Positions 1 through 6,910 of a DNA stretch of 24,399 bases are shown piece after piece. The stretch lies in NCBI GenBank assembly GCA_045647745.1, contig JAZRMQ010000042.1, positions 1-24,399 of the forward strand, in the 5' to 3' direction. The notes under the pieces are model-generated. The model searched no databases. It worked only from the letters and a program-made list of their open reading frames with translations, and was not told the origin of the DNA. Each line of letters starts with the position of its first letter. Within the stretch, counting starts at the first letter, position 1. The position numbers were made by a program, and so were the translations under genes. The DNA comes from HGM04593 sp045647745 (GTDB lineage: Bacteria; Bacteroidota; Bacteroidia; Bacteroidales; Bacteroidaceae).

Positions 1-87
1 GACAACACGCGCTTGTCGCAACCCACGCGGCAACACCTTCAGCGTTGCTACGCGTGACCTATTGCTGCGCGTGCTGTCGAACTAAAC

Positions 88-258
88 TTTCGACTTCGCT
101 CAGGATGACATTGTTCGCGAGTTTGTCATACTGAACGGAGCAAAGTGCAGTGAAGTATCTCTAAATATGCCTGCAGGAGATTTTTCGCTTTGCTCAAAAT
201 GACATTGTGTGCGACGAAAAATTTAGAGTTCCCTCACTTCGTATATGAATGACAAAAG
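88..258. repeat. REP-like palindromic intergenic repeats
   Basis: The 345 bases before the first gene hold no convincing coding region. Two copies of a motif of the form tcgcttYgctcaRRatgacattg lie at about 88-112 and 183-207. The second forms an imperfect inverted repeat with GTCAT...GGAGCAAAG starting at 125, so 125-203 can fold into a long hairpin. A weaker third copy is near 232-255. Short palindromes of this type (the GTCAT..TGAGCGAAGCG.. class) are dispersed between genes in many bacteria. This one may end transcripts arriving from the minus-strand kinase gene, but that is inference. Bases 1-80 are GC-richer and contain nothing I recognise. Confidence 0.55.
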
Positions 259-345
259 TTTCTAAAACGATGTACTTTAGTTATCTGCTCGCCGGCAATT
301 ACCCGTGATAAACGATATGTTTTATAGAGATAAAAGAGCTGCTGA

Positions 346-1914
346 TTATAAATCTCCTGTAATGTTGTATTGTTGCCAATAGGGGTGTTGTGTGTAGGCT
401 TTTAGAGATGTACCCGGAACGTGGATTGTTGTCTTGGGATTATCAACGATTGTAGTTATTGCCGGCGGTGTTGTGGCTTGAATGTAGATGTGTTTTAAGC
501 TGTCGCAACGGTAAAAGGCGTAATCTCCTATCTCGGTGACATTTGCCGGGATTGTAATCTCTTCGAGTCCTTTACACTCCCAAAAGACACCGCGTTCTAT
601 TACTTTGAGGCTTTGGGGGAGGGAGACGTGTTTTAGTCCTGTACATCTTCCAAAAGCATCAAGCTCAATGCGTTCTATTCCCTCGGGGATATATAAGGAT
701 ATTAGTGATATGCAGTCGACAAACGAGGTGGTTGTGATGCTTTTTATCTCGGGTGATATTTTCACGGCTTTGAGATTATTCATTCTTCTAAAGGATTTTT
801 TTATATTCTTTACCGTGCTTGGGAGTGAAATGGTTACTATGGAGTCGCAATCACAAAAAACATCGTAGCCAATGTTTATTATGCCCTCGGGAATGTATAC
901 CGATTGTATTTTGCTTTTGTAGAAGGCTGAATCGACGATGTTTATTGTGCTATAGAGTTTGTTGTTGATGCTGACCTTGGGGTATATGTAGATGTTACCT
1001 TCTTTGTTGCCCAAGCCGCCTGTGACCTCGCAGGTTTGCTCTTCATTTGATAATATTCTGTAGTTTACTCCCTCTTTTGATATTGTGGTAATTGGAGTAT
1101 TATATATGCTTGAAATTGCGAAATAAATGAGTGGTAGCAATAGCAGGGCTGCGAATGTTATTAAGTTCTTACGTTTGTTATTGCACTGTTTTATTGCTTG
1201 TATCATTTCATCGACAGTGGAGAACCTTTTTGTTTTGTCTTCTTTTGTGCAGCGTGTTATTATGTTGTAGAATTCTCTTGAGTATTTGGCTCCGGTGTTT
1301 TTTTTGATGTGTTTCATCAGGCAACCGACTGCAAAAATATCAGTGCGCTCGTCGATATTATTAATGGTGCCTTTTTGTAGCTCTGGTGCTGTGAAATTTT
1401 TAGTGCTCCCTAAAATGTTGTTGTGTTCGTTGCTGAAGCAAAATCCTAAATCAATGATTTTGACGTTGTTACCAACTTGTGTGAGCATTATGTTATTGGG
1501 GCTGATGTCTACGTAGGCTATGCCGTTTGAGTGAAAAGCCTTCAGGCCTTCGAGTAGTTGCAGAAGGAATTTATAAACGTTGTACTCATCGGCAAAATAT
1601 TTTTTGTCGTTTTTCAGTTTCTCGTCTATTGTACTCCCGTAAACATACTCCATTAGAATATATATATCGTTGCAATTTTCGTGTATGCTGTGGTATTTTA
1701 CTACGTAATTGCTATCGATTTTTTTACCGAGCTGGTATTCTTTATGAAAAAGTTCTCTGTTGCTTAAATTATGAAATAGTTCGGGGCGTAACTGTTTCAT
1801 AAAATATAGTTTGCCGTCGAGGCATACTCGATATGACAATGATGTTGTACCACTGTCTGCAATAAGTTCCTTTTTTTCAAAGGTCTTGTTGTTTATATAT
1901 TCTGATGCTATCAT
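346..1914 (-). CDS. Receptor-like Ser/Thr protein kinase with extracytoplasmic BspA-type leucine-rich repeats
   Basis: This 522-residue protein has a eukaryotic-like kinase domain (about 12-245), a membrane helix (about 250-270) and a C-terminal region of BspA/LRR_5 repeats (about 315-500). Visible kinase residues are the ATP-binding Lys40 (YFMKQL), Asp136 and Asn141 in the catalytic loop YVDISPNN, Asp155 in the DFG-equivalent DLG, and TAPEL at 175-179. The catalytic loop lacks the usual His-Arg before Asp136, and the usual Lys at Asp+2 is Ser138, so it is a non-RD, variant kinase that may still be active. With the kinase inside, the repeats would face the periplasm as a sensor, an arrangement like PknB-type PASTA kinases but with leucine-rich repeats. 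It starts at ATG 1914 and is a single gene ending at the repeat-rich region. Substrates and ligand are unknown. The fold assignment is secure; sensing is inferred. Confidence 0.85.
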   Translation of the reverse strand: MIASEYINNKTFEKKELIADSGTTSLSYRVCLDGKLYFMKQLRPELFHNLSNRELFHKEYQLGKKIDSNYVVKYHSIHENCNDIYILMEYVYGSTIDEKLKNDKKYFADEYNVYKFLLQLLEGLKAFHSNGIAYVDISPNNIMLTQVGNNVKIIDLGFCFSNEHNNILGSTKNFTAPELQKGTINNIDERTDIFAVGCLMKHIKKNTGAKYSREFYNIITRCTKEDKTKRFSTVDEMIQAIKQCNNKRKNLITFAALLLLPLIYFAISSIYNTPITTISKEGVNYRILSNEEQTCEVTGGLGNKEGNIYIYPKVSINNKLYSTINIVDSAFYKSKIQSVYIPEGIINIGYDVFCDCDSIVTISLPSTVKNIKKSFRRMNNLKAVKISPEIKSITTTSFVDCISLISLYIPEGIERIELDAFGRCTGLKHVSLPQSLKVIERGVFWECKGLEEITIPANVTEIGDYAFYRCDSLKHIYIQATTPPAITTIVDNPKTTIHVPGTSLKAYTQHPYWQQYNITGDL

Positions 1915-2280
1915 CTTATCTATTTATTACTCGGTACTTTATGCAGTCGGCTTTGCCGCATACGTAACCAATTGGAGGATTGTTGTTTTGAACAAGACAG
2001 CGCAAAAAAAATGGTTGGCTTTCAATGAAATGAAAGCATTGGAATGTGTCGCCTACTTGCAGCTTGCTATTTGTTGTTTCTATGATACGAAACATATCGT
2101 AGCCCTCGTATTGTATTGTTATGCAGCTGTCCGGTTCTCACTTTACCTCAATCAAATACAAAGTTAAGGTAGAAATATTATTATTGAGCAATTATGTTAA
2201 AGAAAAATCTTTCGAGGGGAAAGATGAACCAAGAAGAACCTGAAAAATGTAAAAAAAACAATGCTTTGTATTACAAATTT
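1915..2280. other. Intergenic region with no recognised gene
   Basis: These 366 bases separate the kinase start from the terminator behind the terminase gene. A plus-strand open frame crosses it (ending at 2167) with a hydrophobic stretch, but it begins antisense inside the kinase gene, has no clear start signal and matches no family I know. I see no tRNA, integrase or clear att-type repeat that would mark an integration boundary. Confidence 0.5.
2159..2166 (-). promoter_or_regulatory. Possible -7 box for the kinase gene
   Basis: Read on the minus strand this is TAACTTTG, a full match to the Bacteroidetes -7 consensus TAnnTTTG. No good -33 TTTG lies at the usual spacing, and the leader to the kinase start would be about 240 nt. 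Plausible but weak. Confidence 0.3.
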
Positions 2281-2322
2281 AAAGGGGCTGAACCGAGATT
2301 TACAATTCGGTTCAGCCCCTTT
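2281..2322. terminator. Strong bidirectional hairpin terminator
   Basis: A perfect 16-bp inverted repeat (arm AAAGGGGCTGAACCGA at 2281-2296, partner 2307-2322) encloses a 10-base loop. It lies 3 bp beyond the terminase stop codon. The A-rich left and T-rich right edges suit intrinsic termination, mainly of the leftward terminase transcript. It also marks the left limit of the phage-like module. Confidence 0.9.
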
Positions 2323-2325
2323 TGT

Positions 2326-4323
2326 TTAAATACTGGCCTCGCTTATTATGCGAGTGCGGGATTTTGACGAGCGTTGGGTGGTTATGCGTTGGGGGAGCGG
2401 GTGGTTGTAACACACCCAAATGAGTATGGCAGTTGCCATTACCCGGTCGTCGTGATTACCCTCTATTGCTCCCATCTCTTTGCCGTTTTCTTTAAATTCA
2501 TAAAGGTCGAGCTCGTATGTTGTTTGTAAACATCTTTCAATGTAAAGCCCGTCGCGCAGTGCCTTGATGAGAAAGTTTATTACCATTGGCTTTGTTGAGC
2601 TGTTTGTGTGGAAGCCCCAGCGGCGCGGGCGCCCTTGTTTTATCTCTATTTGCGATGTGCGGCAATAGAGATTGCTGTATTTGCTGGCAATTTCGTTGAG
2701 GATATATTCGAAATTATTACCCTCTGTTCCTTCGGTCTCAAGAGTGTTTGCTTCTATTACTAACAGGGCGTTATTATAGGCACGGGCAATCTCTACTGCT
2801 TTCCACGCAAGCTGGTCGTGCTCTATATGTCCGTGCCAGCAGGCTGCAATCTCGGGTACTCCGCCCTCGGGCATTGATTGTCGGTCGGCTACCAAAATGC
2901 AGGAGTAATCGGCTTTGTCGCTGGTGCCACCAACGTCTACGGCAACAATGTAACGGTCGCGCAGAGTATCTTTTTCGGGCATAAGCCACACGCTGAGGGT
3001 GTTTTCATCACCTCTCTCACCGGGAGCAAGAGGCTCGAATTGTGTCGTTGGCTTCCCGTTGTCGATGCTCTCCTTTATGTCGCCGATGAATGTGGGCGGC
3101 AGGCAGTCGCGACGTGCATTGTTGACATATTGGATGCGGAACACACGGCGGCCGCTACTTTGAAAAGCCTCGGCTGCAGTGGAGGGAAACTCGGAAAAGA
3201 GCCGCCACTCGTCGGGCATCTCACGACGTTTATCGCGATACCAAGCGATGGCCTCTAATGTGGCACCAAGCTCAAAAAGATGTTGTTCGTAGTCATTGAG
3301 ACTGTCGATGAATGAACTGTATTCATCGGCTCTGAGTGGCTTGCTATAAAGGTCGATGGTGAACCACGGGATAAAGACCGGTGTAAAATTATTTCTATGC
3401 TCTGTGGCTTCAATCCAAGTGCGGTGAAAGTAGTTTCCGACTCCTTTGGCGGTGGACTCTATTACCTTCATTGTGTAGGGGCCTGCGGCAATTGAACCAA
3501 AGATTGATTGTACAAGGTCCTCGGGTTTGCGGCCTTGAGTCGCTTTCCACAGTCCAACCTCGGTGAGGTGGGCCATACTAATATCCTCGCTGCGCAGTGA
3601 ATCGGGCTTTTGTGCCGAGCCTAGCGAATAACGGCTATTGCTGTGGCTGATGACACGTGTTTTTTGTGCTCCTTGATAGGGGGTGGTGGTGAGTTTTTTT
3701 CCACCACTGGCCCATTGAGGATAGCGGCTGATGACCTTGGCCAGCATACCGGCGACGATGGAGGATTGTTTCTCAATGTCGCCACAGATGACGCTGTTCC
3801 AATTTTGTTTATGCACGAGCTGTATCCACAGCATATATAGCTGTGTGAGCGTGCTGCCTCCCCATTGACGTGCCTTACAAAGTATAATATCTATTGGTTT
3901 TTGTTGTAGTCGCAGTGTTTCCATTGCTTTGAGATAGATGCGCTGTGGGCGGTTGAGTATGAAGGCTGTGTCGCGTCCTTTGCCTTTGTCGGAGATTGTG
4001 GTCATTGTGCGTGCCCAATATTCAAAATCGTGTTTTATGCGTACTAGGCAGAATTGCAACCATAGTTTTATGATGCTGCGGTTGTCGGGCTCTCTGTTTT
4101 GTAGTTCGCGCAGATAGCCGTCGGCACCATACTCCTGTAGTTGCTGCACAAACTCTTCGGTTGCCATTGTGGTGGGCAGGTAGAGCTTTTCTATAGGAAA
4201 ACCGCTGATGTTTACCTCGTAGCGTGGCAGAGAGGTGGAACCTTCGCCTGTTATGGGATTATAGACGGCTGAAATTTCTTTCAGCCGTCTATTGTTCTCT
4301 TTTATTATATCCTCTTTTTTCAT
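2326..4323 (-). CDS. terL: Phage terminase large subunit (TerL)
   Basis: TerL is the DNA-packaging motor: its ATPase pumps DNA into the procapsid and its nuclease cuts the concatemer. I choose ATG 4323 (665 residues, MKKEDIIKEN...). The open frame extends 53 codons further upstream but overlaps the neighbouring gene, whereas this start leaves a 14-bp gap. The Walker A-like loop is KARQWGGST (150-158): the usual lysine before S/T is Gly, but a Lys stands at the loop start, as in other deviant terminase P-loops. Walker B is around HLTEV (252-256, Glu255) and a coupling-motif candidate is ESTAKG (289-294). The RNase H-like nuclease shows Asp463 (VAVDVGG), Glu524 (VIEANT) and Asp625/626 (HDDR). 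Both catalytic centres look intact, unlike a decaying prophage. It is last in a leftward four-gene run, opposite to the capsid genes. Confidence 0.92.
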   Translation of the reverse strand: MKKEDIIKENNRRLKEISAVYNPITGEGSTSLPRYEVNISGFPIEKLYLPTTMATEEFVQQLQEYGADGYLRELQNREPDNRSIIKLWLQFCLVRIKHDFEYWARTMTTISDKGKGRDTAFILNRPQRIYLKAMETLRLQQKPIDIILCKARQWGGSTLTQLYMLWIQLVHKQNWNSVICGDIEKQSSIVAGMLAKVISRYPQWASGGKKLTTTPYQGAQKTRVISHSNSRYSLGSAQKPDSLRSEDISMAHLTEVGLWKATQGRKPEDLVQSIFGSIAAGPYTMKVIESTAKGVGNYFHRTWIEATEHRNNFTPVFIPWFTIDLYSKPLRADEYSSFIDSLNDYEQHLFELGATLEAIAWYRDKRREMPDEWRLFSEFPSTAAEAFQSSGRRVFRIQYVNNARRDCLPPTFIGDIKESIDNGKPTTQFEPLAPGERGDENTLSVWLMPEKDTLRDRYIVAVDVGGTSDKADYSCILVADRQSMPEGGVPEIAACWHGHIEHDQLAWKAVEIARAYNNALLVIEANTLETEGTEGNNFEYILNEIASKYSNLYCRTSQIEIKQGRPRRWGFHTNSSTKPMVINFLIKALRDGLYIERCLQTTYELDLYEFKENGKEMGAIEGNHDDRVMATAILIWVCYNHPLPQRITTQRSSKSRTRIISEASI

Positions 4324-4337
4324 ATTGAAACGTGTAT

Positions 4338-4814
4338 TTATATTCCGGCGAGGTTTGTGGCGCGCCGTCGTATCTTTTGGATATTGTACATTTTTGCAAA
4401 CATAAACAGTACATTGCTGCAAAGGCTTGCGCGCAGTGAAATGTTGCTTTGTGCTAAGTCGGGGCGTAGCAACAGTAGCCAATGCACTATTGTTTCGTTG
4501 ACAAGATAGTCTATAATTGACCGGGTGAGCATTGGCAATAAATGGCTGCGGCTGTCGTTCGGTGTTTCGAACTCAAAAATAATTTTCTCCTTGTCGATTG
4601 TGTAGCTTATTGAGGGAAAGCGAAGAGCAACAGCAGTGACTAGCTCGTTGCAAGCAGTGTGTGTGAATGCAAGGAGCAGTGCTTCATCGTCTTTGCTACT
4701 CTGTATGGTGTAGGCGTCTTTATCTTTTCTTTTTGCCGACTCTCCCATATAAAAATTCCTTAAATCAATCTGCTGTTGCAATTCGCTTCTCTCAATTGTT
4801 ATTTTGTTTTTCAT
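4338..4814 (-). CDS. Small phage protein, relative of its upstream neighbour (possible connector)
   Basis: This 158-residue protein is of a type I cannot name. It sits 14 bp before terL and 18 bp after a gene of similar length, in one leftward operon. Its middle (about 35-125) follows the same pattern as the 160-residue neighbour: an acidic turn (SSKDDEALLL), a helix ending near NELVTAV, a strand (KIIFEFETP), then a helix with LVNETIVHW...RPDLA. This points to an old tandem duplication. The position beside terL suggests a head-completion or terminase-associated role, but no catalytic motif, membrane helix or signal peptide is visible. The ATG start at 4814 follows an A/T-rich leader. Confidence 0.65.
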   Translation of the reverse strand: MKNKITIERSELQQQIDLRNFYMGESAKRKDKDAYTIQSSKDDEALLLAFTHTACNELVTAVALRFPSISYTIDKEKIIFEFETPNDSRSHLLPMLTRSIIDYLVNETIVHWLLLLRPDLAQSNISLRASLCSNVLFMFAKMYNIQKIRRRATNLAGI

Positions 4815-4832
4815 AGTGTTTCAATATCTCTT

Positions 4833-5315
4833 TTATAATGAATTGGACGGCTTTGAACGATGAGTGAGAAGAGCTTGCAGTGTGGCAAGGTCGTTTTGCG
4901 CGTTCAGGGCAATGATGCTTGCTTCGTTTGGATTTATATAGCTGTACCAACTTTGCAATGTGCGGTTGGCAACAAAGCTTCTGACTCTTTGTTCTAACTT
5001 GTTTTGGTTGCTTACCGGATAGTTTGCCGGGGCTCTCAGATTGAATATGTAGTAATCTTCGTCTTCATCTTTTTCGTCTTTACAAAATCCTACAGAGCAA
5101 TTGGAGTGGTAGTGGATAATCTCTGTAAATATTTCGCTAATGCTGTTGTCTATGAGTGGGGTTAGAAACTGCTTGTCGTCGGCTGTTACCAGCATACGCT
5201 CGGCATTTTCTGACGGGACTCCCATTGCTTCCCGGGCACGAACCGTGTAGGCGCTTATTGCAAATACGCGCTCGTAGACATCTTTTTTTCTTACGGAAAA
5301 TGTAATCAAATTCAT
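4833..5315 (-). CDS. Small phage protein, tandem relative of the next gene
   Basis: I choose ATG 5315 (160 residues, MNLITFSVRK...) because it follows a purine-rich AAAGAAGAAAAA leader and lies downstream of a good -7 box at 5342-5349; a longer frame to 5369 would begin upstream of that promoter. The acidic segment KDEKDEDEDYY (about 80-90) precedes a strand IFNLRAP, then a helix with FVANRTLQSWYSYINPNEA. This order matches the 158-residue neighbour, so the two are probably paralogues. The function is unknown; a structural or connector role is inferred from location only. There is no signal peptide or membrane segment. Confidence 0.65.
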   Translation of the reverse strand: MNLITFSVRKKDVYERVFAISAYTVRAREAMGVPSENAERMLVTADDKQFLTPLIDNSISEIFTEIIHYHSNCSVGFCKDEKDEDEDYYIFNLRAPANYPVSNQNKLEQRVRSFVANRTLQSWYSYINPNEASIIALNAQNDLATLQALLTHRSKPSNSL

Positions 5316-5341
5316 TTTTTCTTCTTTGTTTTTTACTATCG

Positions 5342-5390
5342 CAAAGGTATTGCCGTTTTGTTGTGGCAAGGTTGCTGTTTTGATACTTTA
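5342..5390 (-). promoter_or_regulatory. Promoter with -7 box and upstream 18-bp box, for the gene starting at 5315
   Basis: Plus-strand CAAAGGTA (5342-5349) reads TACCTTTG on the minus strand, a perfect Bacteroidetes -7 box about 27 bp before the chosen ATG. Exactly 23 bp further upstream is an 18-bp box (5373-5390, plus-strand TGCTGTTTTGATACTTTA) that recurs with one mismatch at 5855-5872. The box overlaps the -33 zone, as an activator or operator site would. Confidence 0.6.
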
Positions 5391-5399
5391 AACGTTGGT

Positions 5400-5807
5400 T
5401 TAGCGCTCGCGGAGCGTCTTGTATACAATTCCACGGAAGGTGTTTTCGTCGAGATAGAACGATGGCGCTGGCTCTTCAATTATTTGTTCAAGGATTATGT
5501 ATTTGTATCGTGCACTACAATCTTTCACTCTTTGCATATAGCGACGATAGATTTCCTTGTACATTGCCAATTTGTTGCTGTTGATGAGTGGCAACTTCTT
5601 TTTGCGTGAGAGCAGTGAGACAAAACGGCGTGCATTTTCAAAGGTTACATAAAAACGTGGAGCTTTGCTTTTTACTGCGTGCTTGATAACCTCGTCTTGT
5701 GTGGCATAAGGTCTATTTTTTCTAACCTCTTTCAATGACTCAAAAAAACTTTTCAATACATCTTGCTTGCGTCTGTCACTAATTGTTTTGCTAATTTTAT
5801 TTTCCAT
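5400..5807 (-). CDS. Small basic phage protein of unknown function (possible small terminase by position)
   Basis: This 135-residue, Lys/Arg-rich protein is the first gene of the leftward arm. It has an N-terminal helical part (KTISDRRKQDVLKSFFESLKE), a central APRFYVTFENARRF segment and a C-terminal APSFYLDENTFRG segment; the related PRFYV and PSFYL strings hint at an internal repeat. I have an impression of similar uncharacterised proteins in Bacteroidetes mobile elements but cannot name the family. A small basic protein ahead of terL could be the DNA-recognising small terminase subunit, though that rests on position and charge alone. ATG 5807 is about 17 bp from a TATTTTTG -7 box. Confidence 0.6.
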   Translation of the reverse strand: MENKISKTISDRRKQDVLKSFFESLKEVRKNRPYATQDEVIKHAVKSKAPRFYVTFENARRFVSLLSRKKKLPLINSNKLAMYKEIYRRYMQRVKDCSARYKYIILEQIIEEPAPSFYLDENTFRGIVYKTLRER

Positions 5808-5823
5808 TCTGCTTTTTTGGATA

Positions 5824-5872
5824 CAAAAATATAGTCAAAATTGTCTAAAGTGTATGCTATTTTGATACTTTA
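5824..5872 (-). promoter_or_regulatory. Promoter with -7 box and matching 18-bp box, for the gene starting at 5807
   Basis: Plus-strand CAAAAATA (5824-5831) is TATTTTTG on the minus strand, matching TAnnTTTG. The 18-bp box at 5855-5872 (TGCTATTTTGATACTTTA on the plus strand) again begins 23 bp upstream of the -7 box, as at 5342-5390. The divergent region 5808-6061 must also carry the promoter of the rightward scaffold/capsid operon, but I find no perfect rightward TAnnTTTG there. Confidence 0.6.
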
Positions 5873-6061
5873 TTTATCAACAGCCTTAAAAATGCCGTAG
5901 AAAGCCTTTTTGAATGAGGGGTGTGTGTTGCTCTCTTTATTTTAAAAAGGTGTGTCGGTGGTCTCTTTTTTTTGTGTTACGTTTTTAGCAATAAGTGTCA
6001 TTTCAGCAACCTTGTCCGGCGCTTTCTGTTGTTCCTTTGCCGCTGAAAAATAATTTTATAT

Positions 6062-6862
6062 ATGGAACAGAATTTAAAAAACAGAGTGGAGGCTCAACAG
6101 CCTGTGGAGCCTGCTGTGGACAACAGCATTGCAAATGCTGTGCCCGATGCGAATGCTGGTGCGTTGCACGGCGAACAGGCTTCTTTGGAGAGTTTTAATG
6201 AGAAATTGAGCGCCTTTTTTGGCGGTGGTTTCAATCTCTTTGACAAATTATCGCAGGATTTGCTTTTAAGACACCTTGAGATGAACCGTGAACAGAATGA
6301 GCGTCTTGCCGAGATGCTTGAGCGTGACCCACGCTTGGCGCAGATGCTGGTGGATGTTATTGAGGGTAAGCGTGGGGCGCACAGTGCCGTGGCGCGTTAC
6401 TTTGGTCGAGGTTTTATGGGGGTTGACGAGGATAGTCCAGAGTTTGAGGAGATTATGCTTGCCGATGAAGAGCGCAAGAACGAGGTGATGCGCCTAGCTA
6501 ATGACCGCAGGGAGTATGAGGCTAACCTCGAGGAGAGTTTGCCTGTTATTGAGGGCTTTTGCAAGGAGAGAGGGTATGACCCATCCGATTTTATGGATGA
6601 TGTGTGGGAAAAGTTGATTTTTCCTATTATGGCCGGTAAATACACCGGTGAGGTGTGTACGGCTCTCGACCACGCTATCACCTACGAAAAGGATGTGGAG
6701 GATGCTTTTGCTGCCGGTGACGTAAAGGGGCGTAACTCGAACATCAGGCGTATGAAAGAGGATTTTGGTGACGGGTTGCCAAAGGGAATGAGCAGCGTTG
6801 CTCCTGAGATTGAACGTAAACGCCCGCGTAACTCGTTGATTGAGAAGGCTCTCAATGCCTGA
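6062..6862 (+). CDS. Probable capsid scaffolding protein
   Basis: This 266-residue acidic, helical protein lies 48 bp upstream of the major capsid gene, where scaffolds usually sit. The N-terminus (1-60) is low-complexity, Ala/Gln/Glu-rich and probably disordered. The middle (about 65-160) is strongly helical and charged (NREQNERLAEMLERDPRLAQM, then EERKNEVMRLANDRREYEANL). The C-terminus ends in a basic segment (ERKRPRNSLIEKALNA), as scaffolds that bind coat protein through a basic tail often do. No protease motif is seen. The call rests on composition and position, not a signature. It begins the rightward structural operon; ATG 6062 follows an A/T-rich leader. Confidence 0.65.
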   Translation: MEQNLKNRVEAQQPVEPAVDNSIANAVPDANAGALHGEQASLESFNEKLSAFFGGGFNLFDKLSQDLLLRHLEMNREQNERLAEMLERDPRLAQMLVDVIEGKRGAHSAVARYFGRGFMGVDEDSPEFEEIMLADEERKNEVMRLANDRREYEANLEESLPVIEGFCKERGYDPSDFMDDVWEKLIFPIMAGKYTGEVCTALDHAITYEKDVEDAFAAGDVKGRNSNIRRMKEDFGDGLPKGMSSVAPEIERKRPRNSLIEKALNA

Positions 6863-6910
6863 TTTGATGATGATTATTTTTCTTTTTATTAACATTTAAC
6901 TTTTTTATCT

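Noticed and set aside
1811..2167. Plus-strand open frame of 118 codons with hydrophobic stretches
   Set aside because: It begins antisense within the kinase gene, has no start signal or family resemblance, and only its last third lies outside the kinase gene.
2281..2322. Possible CRISPR-like or att palindrome
   Set aside because: Single perfect hairpin right after a stop codon with no repeat copies; intrinsic terminator explains it.
5341..5395. TGC[C/T]GTTTTG at 5351 and 5373 as a simple tandem operator
   Set aside because: The copy at 5351 matches only the 10-bp core and falls between the -7 and the 18-bp box; kept only as a possible half-site.
5995..6198. Cysteine-rich open frame overlapping the start of the scaffold gene
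   Set aside because: It is a shifted frame of the scaffold gene; the Cys-rich look comes from out-of-frame Gln/Ala-rich codons.
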